DNA of 64,000 bases, taken from positions 60,648,079 to 60,712,078 of the forward strand of contig OY829327.1 in the NCBI GenBank assembly GCA_963691655.1, written 5' to 3'. The notes beneath the pieces are model-generated. The model saw only the letters and a list, made by a program, of their open reading frames with translations. It was not told where the DNA came from and did not search any database. Positions 34,391 to 46,345 of the stretch are shown here, one piece after another; positions within the stretch are counted from its first letter, which is position 1; each line of letters opens with the position of its first letter. This DNA is from Toxonevra muliebris (Eukaryota; Arthropoda; Insecta; Diptera; Pallopteridae). Made by a program: the position numbers and the translations under genes.

Positions 34391-35105
34391 TTAACTGTTA
34401 CAGAATGCAACTTGTGCTCCTGGACAGTTGCTTCTTGTTGTCACAAACGGAAGGTGTGCCTTCCGGAACAGTATTCGGCTGTCTATTGTTTGTGGCTTTT
34501 GTAACTTCCCGTAGTGCGCAGCTTTCTGGGTGGCGTTGTAAGCGTTGACATCGAACAGTTGTATTTGCGAAGTCAAGAGATCGCGAATACTGTTGAGATT
34601 CTGCATAAGTTCCTTGTGGACGTTGCGTGGCAGAGGTGGTATGTCTAACAAAACCTTGTTAGAATGATTTTTTTGGGGACAACCGATGAAAAGAAATTTA
34701 AATTTAATAGAAGTGAGTTGTATTCAGCAACCTTAAGCAATTTTAACTCATCGGGCGGCACCCAGTGATTATGCGCAAGACAGAGTTTTGGGTGGCTTGA
34801 AAACCCCCTTATCGGGTTTCCCTAATGTGTGGTGACCAGATGGGGGTGGCGTAATTTAAAACAGAAGATCCAAATAGCCTTGTAGGTAGTGAGTAGAGTT
34901 TGCTTATCCTTGCTCCATGCGAAACCAGCAAGCGATATGAACATTCTATTGTGGCCTCTCAGGCGATTTTTGGCATTGGTTGCATGAGTTGCAAAGGTGA
35001 GCAGGCTGTCGAAGGTGACACTCAGGATCTTTGTGTAATTAATTGTAGGCACTCGTTCCCCAGCGGTTACGATATAGAGTACATGTTTTCTATACTCATT
35101 TGAAG
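34391..35105 (-). pseudogene. Jockey-like retrotransposon RT C-terminal fragment
   Basis: Minus-strand reading: YIVTAGERVPTINYTKILSV then TFDSLLTF, NRMFISLAGFAWSKDKQTLL, TTYKAIW, then after frame changes YATPIWSPH, QNSVLRIITGC and IDIPPLPRNVHKELM. The order (KIL-VTFDS, LAG--WGKDKETLL-TYK, YA-PIWSP, ALR-ATGC, HP-----D-PP--RN) is the thumb and C-terminal part of Jockey-clade pol. The catalytic palm is absent. Several frameshifts. Confidence 0.75.
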
Positions 35106-35663
35106 TATCGACCAAAAAGTATCGGTACCTAAAGTATCGGGTTTCGATGCCTAATGTAAAAACCAATCATAAAATTCCCTTACAAAATTTAAAAATTACA
35201 GTCAACGCTCGAAACCGTGAACTATTAAAAGACAAGGGTGTTCATGTTCATTCACGATTGCTATTATTGAAAAAAGTAAGCGAAACTTTATGATCTTTTC
35301 ACAGAAGGAAACTTTTTAAAATAAAAACTATACCCCATGAAATAAACAATGAAAATTTTATTAGTAAAATAAGTTAAGTTGAAAATAAAAACTGAAATAA
35401 AAATATAAATTAAACAAATTATTTACAAAACAAACAAGAAATAAATTAGCTTACTGCAAAGAAATTAATTAGAAAAAAAAAATTTACTTCAATGGATGGA
35501 ACGTTTAAAATTAAAAAAAAAATTAATTAAGAAAAAAATTTGTAATTTTCACCTTAAATAGTACCTTTTCTCTTAGGTTCTTGTAGTAAACATATCTAGA
35601 GAATTCGAGAAATTACAAAAATAATGAAAATTTATACACAATTTCAAAGAAATTTGGTATACG
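35106..35663. other. Gap with GTATCGA motifs
   Basis: At 35105-35150 the GTATCG motif recurs three times, as in the ends of the 1405-2276 segment. TACAGTCAACGCTCGAAACC at 35199 resembles a pogo-type end, with no partner found. The rest is A/T-rich (35340-35560). Confidence 0.4.
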
Positions 35664-35671
35664 TTTTAGAG

Positions 35672-37067
35672 CAGAGGTCCTCAACTGTATTCAACCTGCG
35701 CCCCTTTTTTCGAATTCTTTGTAGTCTTACGCCCCCTCCGCCCTCCCAAAGTTATGACAAAAATACACAAAAAAATATAACAGATCTACAGAAACAAGAG
35801 ATTTCTTATGTTAGCAGTACTTCGTTATCACAGCACCTAGGTTAGGTTAGGTTAAAATGGCTGCCAGCGAGCGCCAGCACACTTAGGCCAGACAGGCCCA
35901 TTGAGATACCATACAAAAGGAGCGAAGTCCCTATCCCTCTAATTCAGGCCATTGAACCATTGAGTACCTTTCAGGAAGTTAAGTAGGTGTCTGATTTGGA
36001 TGTTAGTCAAGTCTTTAAGGTCATCGAAGACAAAATTGTCCAGATGTTTCTTTCGTACGTGAATCAAAGCTGGGCATTCGCATAAAAGATGAGTTACAGT
36101 TTCCTGTTCTTCCTCGTTGCCACAGCTCCTGCAATGATTTCTATATGGAAGACCCAGTCTTTCTGCATGTCTTCCAATGGGGCAATGTCCAGTAATCACC
36201 CAAGTCACAGTACTGATGTAGTGCCTGTTGGTATGTATCAGGTCATTTGTCCGGCGACTATCCAGCTTAGGCCAAATGAGTCTAGTAGTTTTGCAGGTGT
36301 TTTCCAGTGACTACCTTTCGTTAGTAAGTTTTATTGCATTCGTGGCTAGCCTTAGTTTACACGTTGCCATAGGGACGCCTATATGCTCCTTGTCAGGAGT
36401 GATTTGCAACAGTGTTCCTTTTCTAGCTAACCCGTCAGCAGTTTCGTTCCCCGGTATACCTATATGCCCCGGCACCCAAATTAGGTGCAGATTGAACTGC
36501 ACCTAAGAGCTGATCGAGTTAATACCGTATTTGTTTCAATTGCATTTTTATGGTACCAAATCAAAAAATCAGTGCGGAGTATTTTTGTTATGTTTGTGGC
36601 GGGTAAATTTTAAAAAAAAAGGGCAAAGTCACAACAGAATTAAATACAGACAATTTTAGCGGATAATTTTAAAGATTTTCGTAAAACGGGCGTTCGATTT
36701 TCGTTGAAAATCCATTTTCGATTTCCTTGGTCGAAAATTTCTAAAAATGACTAAATAATTTATTTCAAAAACCTGAGCTGATAGCGTAAACGGACTACGG
36801 AATAGTAATTAAAATTTGTAAACCTGTTTAATTAATATTTTAACACAAAAAATGAATCCTAAAAAGCGTTTTTTAAAAATGGTGTTTTTTTTTTTTTAAA
36901 TAAATTTTAACTATTTGCGGCATTTCCGGGGTTAAAGTTCGAAAAGGAATACGTGAAAGAAAAAAATATTACAGAGTATGCAAATATTTATTTCTTGAAA
37001 TGTTTCCGCGCCCCTTCAAATCTGTCTACCACCCCAGGGGGCGTGCCCCACCACTTGAGAACTACTG
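35672..37067. mobile_element. hAT-type element with exact 8-bp duplication, interrupted by a LOA fragment
   Basis: Ends CAGAGGTCCTCAACTG (35672) and the complement of CAGTAGTTCTCAAGTGGTGG (37067), of the CAGNGGTTCTCAA type common in hAT MITEs. Flanked by TTTTAGAG on both sides (35664-35671, 37068-37075). Subterminal GCGCCCC/GGGGGCG blocks on each side. Non-coding apart from the retrotransposon fragment 35840-36498; without that insertion it was ~730 bp. Confidence 0.88.
35840..36498 (-). pseudogene. LOA-like retrotransposon 3' fragment (RNase H and C-terminus)
   Basis: Minus-strand frame continuous except for one TAG in place of a Trp codon near 36310. It reads FNLHLIWVPGHIGIPGNETA, DGLARKGT (RNase H end, with the GHxGIxGNExAD signature), then WVITGHCPIGRHAERLGLPY, CRSCGNEEEQETVTHLLCEC (C-C-H-C block) and a stop at 35939. 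A (TTAGG)3-like 3' tail follows at 35840-35855. GCACCTA flanks both ends (35833-35839, 36499-36505), so it is a 5'-truncated insertion with its own target duplication. Confidence 0.85.
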
Positions 37068-37075
37068 TTTTAGAG

Positions 37076-37959
37076 CTATCCGACTTTGTTCACGTTTTAT
37101 AATATTCAATGGACGAAAAAAATTTAAGCGCAATCAGTTCTTTAGTTTTAGAGATATCGTGGCAGCCATTTCGAAAAATGCTGTTTTGAGAAAAACTAGT
37201 TTCAAAGTTCAAATATGCATGACTGCTGTATCAGGGCCTGCAAATAGACATCTATAACTTTCAATCGACTGTAAATTTCAAAGAATCAATTTACATATAT
37301 TCTAGAGCGATTTTAGCCAAAACAATTTTCAATTTTTTGGACCTCCTTGAAAGCAAAAAAAAAGTGAAGCGCTTCTTTTCAATACGCTTCAGGTCTTCCT
37401 TAAAAAGTAAAAAAGTTTGGCTTGATTCTGCTGCCTCTAATTGTATTAGCTCTAGCAGGTTGTTCGTTAAAAAAAAATCACTGACAACTGTTTGTACTGT
37501 TTTAAATCTGTGGGTTACTTCAAAAGTAAAAATGGAACCAGCAAACGGAGAAAATATAACACAGATATTGTAATGTAAATACTTTATATAACCACTTTAC
37601 ATTTATTTATTTGTATAAATTTTTACTGCCAATCTATAGTAAAAATTATTATAAAATAAAATACTTATGATCTTCGGCTTCGGCAAAATACTTCGGCCAT
37701 TTTTTGTCGAAGCCGAAGGTACAATTTTAGGTCGAATAGCCTAAGCCGATTATTCGGTCAGACACTAGTATTCAGTGTATGTAGCTAGTAAAATGTGATA
37801 TTTTTAGCACTTGGAAAAAATGTGTATAATCAAAATTTAAATATTAAAAAAATAAATAGAAAAAAAAATAAAAGAGAAAGCCACCTATTCATTGTGTTGC
37901 CTTTCCCCTTAATTTCTTTCATGCCATTGTTTTAAAAAACATGTTTTTACCTACATATA
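37076..37959. other. Gap with a TTCGGC-rich repeat
   Basis: No gene. At 37670-37770 a block with TTCGGCTTCGGC, CGAAGCCGAAGG and GATTATTCGGTCAGACACTA matches, in reverse, 10430-10530. It may be a hAT-like end; no partner end located. Confidence 0.45.
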
Positions 37960-38004
37960 TTTTTATTTATATACTTACTTACTTACTTACTTACTTAATT
38001 GGCT

Positions 38005-39434
38005 CTACAACCGATGATCGGTCTTGGCCGCCTGTAAAAAGCCTCGCCAGTCGCTTCTGCAATGCGCGCGCCGGCGCCAGTTAGTAAGGCCAAGTGCAGT
38101 CAGGTCCCCCTGTACCTGATCTTTCCAACGGAGATTAGGTCCACCTCCGTGGCTCGAATAAAACACCCTTCTAGCCGGAGCACTATCTTCCATTCGCTCG
38201 ACATGACCCAGCCAACGAAGCCGCTGGATTTTTATGCGCTTGACTACGTCAATGTCGGCGTATAGCTCATACAGCTCATGGTTCCATCTTATCCGATTCA
38301 CGTCGTCCACACACGCTGGACCAAAGATCTTGCGGAGTATCTTCCTCTCGAACGCTCCCAACAGCCTCTCATCATTGGTGGTCAATGTCCACGTCTCTGC
38401 GCCATACATTAGGACGGGAAGGATGAGGGTCTAGAAGACCGTTATTTTTGTGCGTCAAGAGAGGGCTCTGCTTCTCAATTGCCTACTGAGCCCGTAGTAA
38501 CACCTGTTGGCAAGAGTTATTCTTCGCTTGATCTCAAGGCTGACATTATTGTTGGTGTTGATGCTGGATCCAAGATAAACGAAATCCTTGACGACTTCGA
38601 ATTTGTAATTGTCAACAGTTGTTGACACAAGGTATTTCGTTTTGTCCTCGTTCACCACTAGACCCACTCGACGAGACTCCCTGTCTAAGTTGGAGAATGC
38701 AGCACTGACTGCTCGCGTGTTGTTGCCAATGATGTCAATATCATCAGCGTTTGCCAGAAGCATGACACTCTTGTAAAAGATAGTGCCAGAGATGCCTATT
38801 TTCGCAGCTCGAATTATTTTCTCCATCATCAGGTTAAAGAAGTCGCACGATAGGGAGTCACCTTGTCTGAAACCTCTTTTGGTATCAAATGGCGCGGAGA
38901 GGTCAGTCCCAATTTTCACTGCGCTGGTGGTGTCGGGCAGTGTCATTTTGCGAAGACGAATGAGCTTTGCAGGGATACCAAAACCAGACAGACGGCGTAC
39001 AGGTGATCTCTAATCGTGCAAGCGATGGCTTTTAAGACCTCATCATAGTCGGGCGGCGGTACTTCAACGCCGTCAGTGATTGGGGTTTCTGGAACAGCTT
39101 CCCCAACGGCGGGATTGTTGGCGTCAACACCATTAAGCAGCTGCGGGAAGTGTTCCCTCCCTCATAATACCCTGGACATCTGTCACCAAACTTCCGTTTT
39201 CGTCCTTGCGCCCTTAGTCAGGCGTCTTATTTTTTCGAAGACTTTTCGAACCTCATTCCTGTCTCCAAACATCTCAATATCGTCACACTCACGTCTTTCT
39301 GCCTCTCGCTTCTTGCGCCTGAAAAGACGTTTCTCCTCCCTCATCAACTCTTTGTATCGCTCCTTAGCAGCTCGAAACTGTAGCTGTAGGCAGCTGTACG
39401 CATAGAGCGGGAAATGTGTGTCCACTGCGCGCAT
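38005..39434 (-). pseudogene. RTE-like reverse transcriptase, decayed
   Basis: Continues from the endonuclease in other frames: AAKERYKELMREEKRLFRRK (linker), then a deletion of the RT fingers near 38950-39010, FDTKRGFRQGDSLSCDFFNL, LLANADDIDIIGNN (the catalytic YADD reads NADD), LVVNEDKTKYLVST, FVYLGSSIN, then MYGAETWTLTTNDERLLGAF, ERKILRKIFGP and LRWLGHVERM near the C-terminus, ending 38005. The aspartates of the ADD pair survive, but the block carrying the first catalytic Asp is deleted. Confidence 0.82.
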
Positions 39435-40209
39435 ATATCGTCAAGTTGAGGGGTGTATTGGGAAAGGAGGAGTGAAAGTCGATTAGCGAAGGCGTTGGCT
39501 GCCGGTTGTGACTGCAGCTTTTCGACATCCAGCTTTCTCTGTGTACTGGTACGTACGCGTTTCGCTGTACAGAGGCGTGTGCGGACCTTGGCTGCAGCTA
39601 AGAAGTGGTCCGAGTCGATGTTAGCGCCACGTATTGTGCGTACGTCCAGTATGCTGGAAGCGTGCCTTCCGTCGATCACAACGTGATCAATTTCGTTACT
39701 GGTATTTTGATCAGGGGACAGCCAAGTGGCCTTATGGATATCGAGATGCTGGAATCTGGTGCTACTAACTGTCATGTTCCAAGCCGCGGCGAAGTCGATC
39801 AGTCTCATACCGTTGCCGGTGGTTTCGTCGTGGAGATTGAATTTTCCGATCGTTGGACCAAAGAGACTCTCCCTACCCACCTTGGTATTAAAACCGCCTA
39901 GCACTATTTTAATATCGTGACGGGGGCAGTGCTCATAGGTTTTGTCGAGGACCTCGTTGCGCAGTCTCTTCCCAACCACAAACCCAACACCAAATTCGTG
40001 TCGGGAATCATGACAGCTCTTTTAAAGCAACCCTGCCTCGTCCATCGCATTTCCTGGATAGCGGTGATGTCAGCTCGGTATCTTTCAAGGACATCAACCA
40101 GCTGGATAGAGGCACCTTCCCTGTAGAGGGTTCGGACATTCCAGGTGCATATCCGTAAATCATTGTCCTTTGGGCGTTTGCGGGGGTCGTCAACATTAGG
40201 GGGTTCCAT
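39344..40209 (-). pseudogene. RTE-like AP endonuclease domain, decayed
   Basis: The endonuclease nicks target DNA to prime reverse transcription. From the ATG at 40209: NDLRICTWNVRTLYREGASI, then ADITAIQEMRW (catalytic Glu in the QE motif), a frameshift near 39980 with a deletion, CPRHDIKIVLGGFNTKVGRE, TWLSPDQNTSNEIDHVVIDG and NIDSDHFLAAAKVR (catalytic SDH). The usual GDFN catalytic motif reads GGFN, so a key Asp is lost. The loss of the ~60-residue segment before CPRHD also makes it inactive. Confidence 0.8.
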
Positions 40210-40486
40210 ATCCGAGGCTTCGATGTAGGTTTCCCTGGAATTGCTTTTTTACGTGGTGGGTTCCAAACCCGACGCACAAACGTATTTTTCAAGGTCACGG
40301 AGAAACCCGCCGTACACATTAGTTCACTCACTGACGGGTGTCAGCTCGCTATCCAGGGGGCGCCACGAGGAGGCTGTGTGTCGACTTGAGACGGAGAAGC
40401 GCAAGGATCGAATGTGGACTCTCCTGAGCCGGTCACAGACTTTACTTTGTGTCCTCCACCCCCAAACCCGCCTTTTTATTTATATA

Positions 40487-42875
40487 GATATATATATATT
40501 AAGTATATAAAATCACGCTCGTATTCAATTTCAATCTTGTTTCAAAATTTCAAAGCGATCGGTAAAGAACTTTTGCAGATTTGCGGATTTGAACAAATAA
40601 ACATTTTCATTTTTATTTATATAGACAGATACATATCGTACCCTAACTACAGAAGCGAAGCAAATCTAAATTTAAAATTTTTTGCTTAACGTTGTATTTA
40701 CATAAGACAGCGCTCTGAAGACAGTTGAGAATCTGCTTTAGCTGTTAAAAAGTTGAAAAATTGTCAATTGTTAGGACAATTCATTTCTAACAAAATGTCA
40801 GACACTCCACTTCATATAATTTGCTCGGTTTATATTAAGTATATTTGGTTCCCGCTCGTCCTTAATGGGTGAACAAATAGTATATCTCTTAACGATTTGT
40901 TTTTAAATGATATTTTTGAGGAGCCAATATCAATTTTAGTCCAGAAAATGCCCTTTCTACGTTCAGCTCCTGAATTTATATGCTCATTTTGTATTTTTAA
41001 TGTTAATATTTTAACTCGTCTCAAAACGTTGAGTTTGGTTCGGGGAAATAATTCGCTGGGCTTGCTTCATCAGTAAATGCTAAGCACGCTACTGATATGG
41101 TCACAGTACCGCCCACTGTCTTTTGCTTCGAAATGCTAATTGAATATGAATGAAACTACACCTAAAGATTCACCTTGCAACTCAAGTTTTTCTCTTTTAT
41201 AAATACCAAATAAAATAAAATTTAATTTTACTCTCATGCTCTTATAACAAAGGTGGCTAAAAATCAAACGTTTACTTCAAGTTTTTCTATTGCATATAGT
41301 ATTATGAATATGCATGTAAGTGTATTACCATATGCTTCAACGCATATTCATGTTAATTGATTTATTTTATTGTAATTGAATTTCACAAAATAAACATTAA
41401 TTGAAGCAAATGTTGTTTTAAGCACAAGCAAAATAATTTGGTAAATTTTTGCATTATATATGGATATAAACATACCCAGCGACCGAAAGTGCGCATTTGT
41501 GGGCGTGTGAAAACGTCGTAGCGCTTGCAACTATGTTCTTCATGTAGAGTTTGTGTCGTTGTGACTTTTTTTCAATCAAAAAGGAACAAGTAGAATTGGA
41601 AGTTTGAAATTTCTTGGTCACTTCTTCTTCTGCTTCTTAAGTTTTGCTATTTTTTCCTTTAAATATGTGTTCAAAAGTACAAAAGAATAAAATAAGTTAG
41701 TTAAAAAATAGTGATAAACTGAAAATAGTGTATGCCGTAGAGCGCTTCGTTTGTTTTTGTTGAAGTTGCCTATTCAACTTTTAAAAAATTATGAATGGAA
41801 TGTCAAAATTGGCACAACATGAGCATGGAACATTCATCAACACACCGATTTTTATTTTATTTTTGGATTTTCGGTGCAACTCTGCTGGCTCTTTCTTACT
41901 AGCTTTTGTGTTGCATTTTAAGAAAAAGTTAAGAATGGAAAGAAGGCGAAAGTGAAAGTATCGATGTTCGAATATTATTAATATAAACATACAAATTCAT
42001 AAGTACTAAATAAATAAATATCGTAAAAATATTTTTGATGTTGTTGTTTTTTGAACCGTTGTGCACAATAAAGAAACGATATTAAATACATGTGCAGAGG
42101 AATCAGAATGCTTCCAAATGATGTGCTTTAAATGTAGCTCAAAGTGGTGGCACATTAACTCAGCTTATTGAGTTCATACATGCATACATGCATCGTTACT
42201 CTGTTGTCTCCTTTAAACTAACTTCTGTAAAAACAAACTTGTGCCCTTTTTCCTATATACATATAATTTTTAAGGAACCTATTCATACATTAGAGCGCAT
42301 GGTTAAAATTACCATGCAAAAGAAAAAGTTGCGTGCAGAAAATTAACTCATGAAAATTTTAGTTTAAGTCTTGAAAAAAAAATTGTAAATGGTCCTAACG
42401 ATTTCTTATGTAAATATTTGATATTCCACATAAATGGAACATGATAGCCATAGAAAAATGTACGAACGGGTTAAATATGTAAATGCATGTATGCATGTTT
42501 TTATATAAGTACATATGTATGTATGTATGTACCCGTGATAGCTAAGTGAAATTTATTACAAAGTATAAGAAACCAGATATTTACGAATTTGTAACCCTCT
42601 TAATCACAATTACCTTCCTTTGCATACTACACACAACGATTACTATGCATTAGGCTTTCCATATGCTCTAGACTTTCTACATTCGGAAGCACAAAAATAG
42701 TATAAATATTAGGGGGATGCTAAACTCCTAGGAAAAACGTAATTTTTTAAAATGAGAAATCATTTTCATTTTCTTCAAATTTTTATCAAGTAGAGAAGGC
42801 CAAAGCAATGTCGGCCATTAGCTATTTTATGTTGTGAACACGTCGTCAGAGGTCGCTATTGTGAATATGCTTTAA
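40487..42875. other. AT-rich gap, no gene seen
   Basis: About 2.4 kb with no recognised gene or paired transposon ends. A (TATG)n run at 42510-42530. Confidence 0.45.
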
Positions 42876-43221
42876 CCCTCTAGTAGGCAGGACCGTTGAA
42901 GTTCAGATTTCGACTAATTAACAAAAAAAAAATTATTTTAGGTGATATTAAAATGATATTAAAATTTTTTGCGATATTTTTAATTAGTAATAACAAATAT
43001 TTATAGTTGTTTGTTGGAGTTGAAAAAGTATTAGAAAATAGGGAATCGATTATATTTTACATTTATACAATTTGAATGCATACTAATTTTTTACTTTTCC
43101 ATTTATCGGGACAATAAGCATTTTAATGGACCACCTGTTTCCTCACCTCGAGCAAAGTAATGACAGGTAATGACCAATCCTCATAATTTTTAATGCTGAA
43201 AAACATTTGCCAACTAGAGGG
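42876..43221. mobile_element. TTAA-type MITE
   Basis: Ends CCCTCTAGTAGGCA and the complement of CCCTCTAGTTGGCA, 13 of 14 bases shared. The left flank is TTAA (42872-42875); the right is ATAA, one change from TTAA. 346 bp, non-coding. Confidence 0.7.
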
Positions 43222-43936
43222 ATAACATTTTGTATTTAGAACATTCAAGAACATTCATCACAAAATTCTTGGAAATTAGTGACCATAAACCTTTTTCCTT
43301 GCAGATCACTTGTGATAATTGGTGAAATAAGTTCATATTGTGACAGTGGTATTGTGCTTCACAAACTGTTAAGGTGCCACCAAAAATGGTTTTTTTATTT
43401 TTGTGCATTAGTTTCTGGCTGGGTAAGTATTTTCTGTACTTGACTTGTTATCATGAACCGATTTGATCAAGCAAAAGGAAAGCGATTTCAAAGAAATAAC
43501 CGTAGAAAATCCTGCTGTAACCACGCCCACCTCTCATATAACAGAAATTTTCAAAGAGTGATATTAGGCAAAATACTGAAGTACATAAATGTAATAAAAC
43601 ACACTTATTTAGATTGGCGTAAAGAACATTCGGTAAAAAAAATCTACTGAATCCAACAGTAACCATGCTCACCTTATATAACTATAAGTAAAATTTAAAA
43701 AAAAAACTGGAATTCACTTAGAAAACCCGATTATTTTCCGAAGGTGCAAAAAAGGCACTTCAAAATTTCGCATACCAATTGATGATAGTTTACTTCAAGG
43801 GTAGATAATAAAAATATAACGAGGACTCACGAAAGAAACAACTTAAACACCTCATACATGGAAGAAAATTCTCAATTTTTAGACATATTTTGAAATAAAT
43901 CTTATAAATAATTCAAAGATTTTTAATTCAAACAAA
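43222..43936. other. Gap, no gene seen
   Basis: AT-rich with no recognised coding sequence or paired ends. Confidence 0.4.
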
Positions 43937-44443
43937 CCCTTCCCTGCCCATGCTGCCATGTATGGTCCCACCACTTTGGACGGTAATAGTGGCGCCATCT
44001 TGCGTCCAACATCCAAACTACAATATGGGTTTCGTAGATTGCAGCTTTCTGCATCGATGCCCATAAATAACGGTATTAGAAAACGCCAGCTGTTATTGCC
44101 ATTTTTATGTGAGAAAATACGTTTTCCACATAAAAATAAAACTAAATAAAATTTTTGATTTTCTATATAGCCGAAAGATATTGTTTCTTTAAATTTCACA
44201 CTGAATAATTGGTATAAATTTTATGGTTATTTTTCTCAATAATATGATTAAAAAAAACAGTTATGTATTTTTAATTTACTTAATACTACCCAATGAACCA
44301 TATATGGCCCACTAGGTAATTTCAGATTTTACCACTTGTAAATAAGATATTGAAAAAGTCATAGAACAAAAGTTGTTCAGAACGAAGAATGCTATCCCTT
44401 AATATTGTTTTAAACAAAATTTGCGTTGTTGGGCAGGGAAGGG
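43937..44443. mobile_element. TTAA-type MITE with CCCTTCCCTGCCCA ends
   Basis: Perfect 14-bp inverted ends CCCTTCCCTGCCCA (43937-43950, 44430-44443). The right flank is TTAA (44444-44447); the left is CAAA, so one target copy is mutated. 507 bp, non-coding. Confidence 0.72.
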
Positions 44444-44447
44444 TTAA

Positions 44448-44841
44448 AGACTTCATCGTCAAAAAATTATTCAAAAAGGTTTGTTTTTCTAATATTTCAC
44501 TTCAAAGCACTGAAACATTTCGTTTTGCGATTGCATGCAACCCATGAAACATTAATATTTTCCTTTTTATCGCTGAGAATCACTATAAAAGTTTATATTA
44601 ACCCAGTAATGCCTAGCGGTGCCATATGACACCTTGGCGCTGAGCGGTTCAAAAACAACTTTTTTCTCAAGTTACTTTCTTGATCATCTACTTTGGTACC
44701 CACTCGTCTTTCATGAGTTAACGTACAGTGAAAGTTCTTTTCCCTCCCTGCAATATTTACCCGTAGAAAAGTCCAAAAGTTTTTTCAAAATGGTCCAGCT
44801 CACGATCGATAATCGCTAAAGCTGAAATATTTCGAGAATCA
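44448..44841. other. Gap with a lone TTAACCCAGTAATGCC end
   Basis: TTAACCCAGTAATGCC at 44599 is nearly the same as TTAACCCAGTTATGCC at 59749. Both look like TTAA-element ends without a visible partner. Otherwise no gene. Confidence 0.35.
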
Positions 44842-46094
44842 TCATAAAATAAACCGAGGTTCCTTTTCAGGGGTGCACAGCAACAACTTTTTTTCGTGGG
44901 GCACTTTAATGCACAGCAGTCTATTTCTTCGTGAAGTGAAATTAATTTGCAGAGCTTGTTGTAGGATATTAAAAATAATATGACTGATATGAGGGCGAAT
45001 GTCTAAGAGGTGATTGCCAATTTTGACTAGGATTTTTCTTTTCGTCATGAAATTTTAAATGTTGTTTATTATTTTTGGTTCAAATTTCCAAATGTAAAGT
45101 TGGCTCTATAAAAAGGATTGGATTTGAGGTGTAAATTGAGAATACTTTGTTTTTTGTTGTGGAAGGCTTTTGAGAAGTTGGTGTTTGAAGAATTAGTAGA
45201 TCACACTATGCTAAATTCGTTTGCAATTTCGTGTTTTACTGCTAATGGTGACATAGACGGGTTGGCTGGTTTTCCGCAATGTATCCCATGTGAAAGTTTG
45301 TAACCACAGAATTTTCCAGCATTGGTGGATTTATTTCGGATGTAAAATCTCGTTTGAGCAGCGCATTTGCTTTTTAGGAGATTTTTAAGAGATAGTTATG
45401 TTTCTTTTGAACGTATTCCAATATGTATTTTTTTCCTTTTTCAGTTTTTCGCTGTTCTACCATGGGACCGTGCGGTGATGGTTCTTTGGGGTGGTTTGTG
45501 GAATTGAGGCATGAGCAGAATAATAATATTGTTTATATTGGCTGGTTCTTAGCTGATGTTTGTACTGGGAGGGTATTTTGTGTTGAGTTGGAAGTAATTT
45601 ATTGTGAATTTTGGTCTGCATGCTTGGTTGTTGTGGGGTTGGTTAGGAAAGAGGAAAACTATGATGGGGAAATGATCGCTACCAGCAGGGTATATATCTG
45701 TATTCCATTTGGATTCCATAGCGATGGAAGGTTACGTCAATGTGGCTGAAGGTGGGATGTGTTGTAAAGCTTGTAGGTGATTTGTCGTTAAGGATAATAT
45801 AATTGAATTGGGTGATGAGTTTATTCAATATTGTACCTCTGCGGTTGTTATTTGGGGAGCCCAAGAACCGTGCAAACTATTAAAGTCACTGGAGATTAAA
45901 TTTGGGTGGGATGTGAATTTTAAGACATTGTTTAAATTATTGGAGTTGGCATACATGTTGGAATGTAAAATGCAACCCTGACGAAAAAGCACTACAAACA
46001 ATTCTTTTAAAAGACAACACTGATTTTGACGAACCTTCGAGACGATAGACAGAAGACAGCAGGAGTGGAGAGAGTGAGTTGTGCATAGAAGCAA
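44842..46094 (-). pseudogene. I-like non-LTR retrotransposon endonuclease and linker, decayed
   Basis: Minus strand, from about 46000: LNNVLKFTSHPNLISSDFNS (GDFN motif eroded to SDFN), then LGSPNNNRRGTILNKLITQF, NYIILNDKSPTSFT and SHIDVTFHRYG (the D in DVTF). Further on, KLKKEKNTYWNTFKRN, YTIRNKST-like and VKHEIANEFSIV resemble the linker before the RT in I/Jockey pol. At 44842-45048 LQQALQINF... could be a badly decayed RT piece. Several frameshifts and stops; no RT catalytic motif seen. Confidence 0.65.
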
Positions 46095-46127
46095 GTATGG
46101 CTTGGTGTGCGGAAACTAAACATAATT

Positions 46128-46345
46128 AAATTGAAATCTAAAATTAAATAACACAACACTCATTAAAATGTAAAATCAAATAAAACAACGTTCATTAAAA
46201 TGTAAAATAAATAGCACTAAACTTGTTGTTAAACTTAAATGGAAAACAAATAATACCAAACGTTTTATGAAACTCCTATGTTAATTTAAACAACAAACAA
46301 ATGTAAAATTAAATAAAACAAAACTGAATTTAAAGTAAAATTAAA
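46128..46345 (+). repeat. Degenerate ~35-bp tandem repeat
   Basis: Blocks of the form AAATTAAATAAMACAAC followed by TCATTAAAATGTAA recur about six times with changes. No coding content. Confidence 0.6.

Larger units (their letters stand above)
37974..40472 (-). mobile_element. RTE-like non-LTR retrotransposon with 14-bp target duplication
   Basis: A minus-strand LINE. TTTTTATTTATATA lies directly outside both ends (37960-37973, 40473-40486), a 14-bp target duplication. The 3' end is a (AAGT)n tail (37974-37997 on the plus strand as CTTA repeats), the short tandem tail typical of RTE elements. It encodes an endonuclease followed by RT, with internal deletions. Full RTE elements are usually over 3 kb; this one is 2.5 kb. 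Confidence 0.82.

Noticed and set aside
35840..35856. (TTAGG)3 run that looks like insect telomere repeat
   Set aside because: Only three units, and it lies exactly at the 3' tail of a LOA-like fragment inside its target duplication. It is the element's tail.
10430..37770. A single 27-kb element bounded by the TTCGGC-rich blocks
   Set aside because: No target duplication, no coding core, and many independent insertions in between; two separate fragments are simpler.
45423..45749. 108-codon plus-strand open frame
   Set aside because: It is the antisense shadow of the I-like endonuclease/linker on the minus strand.
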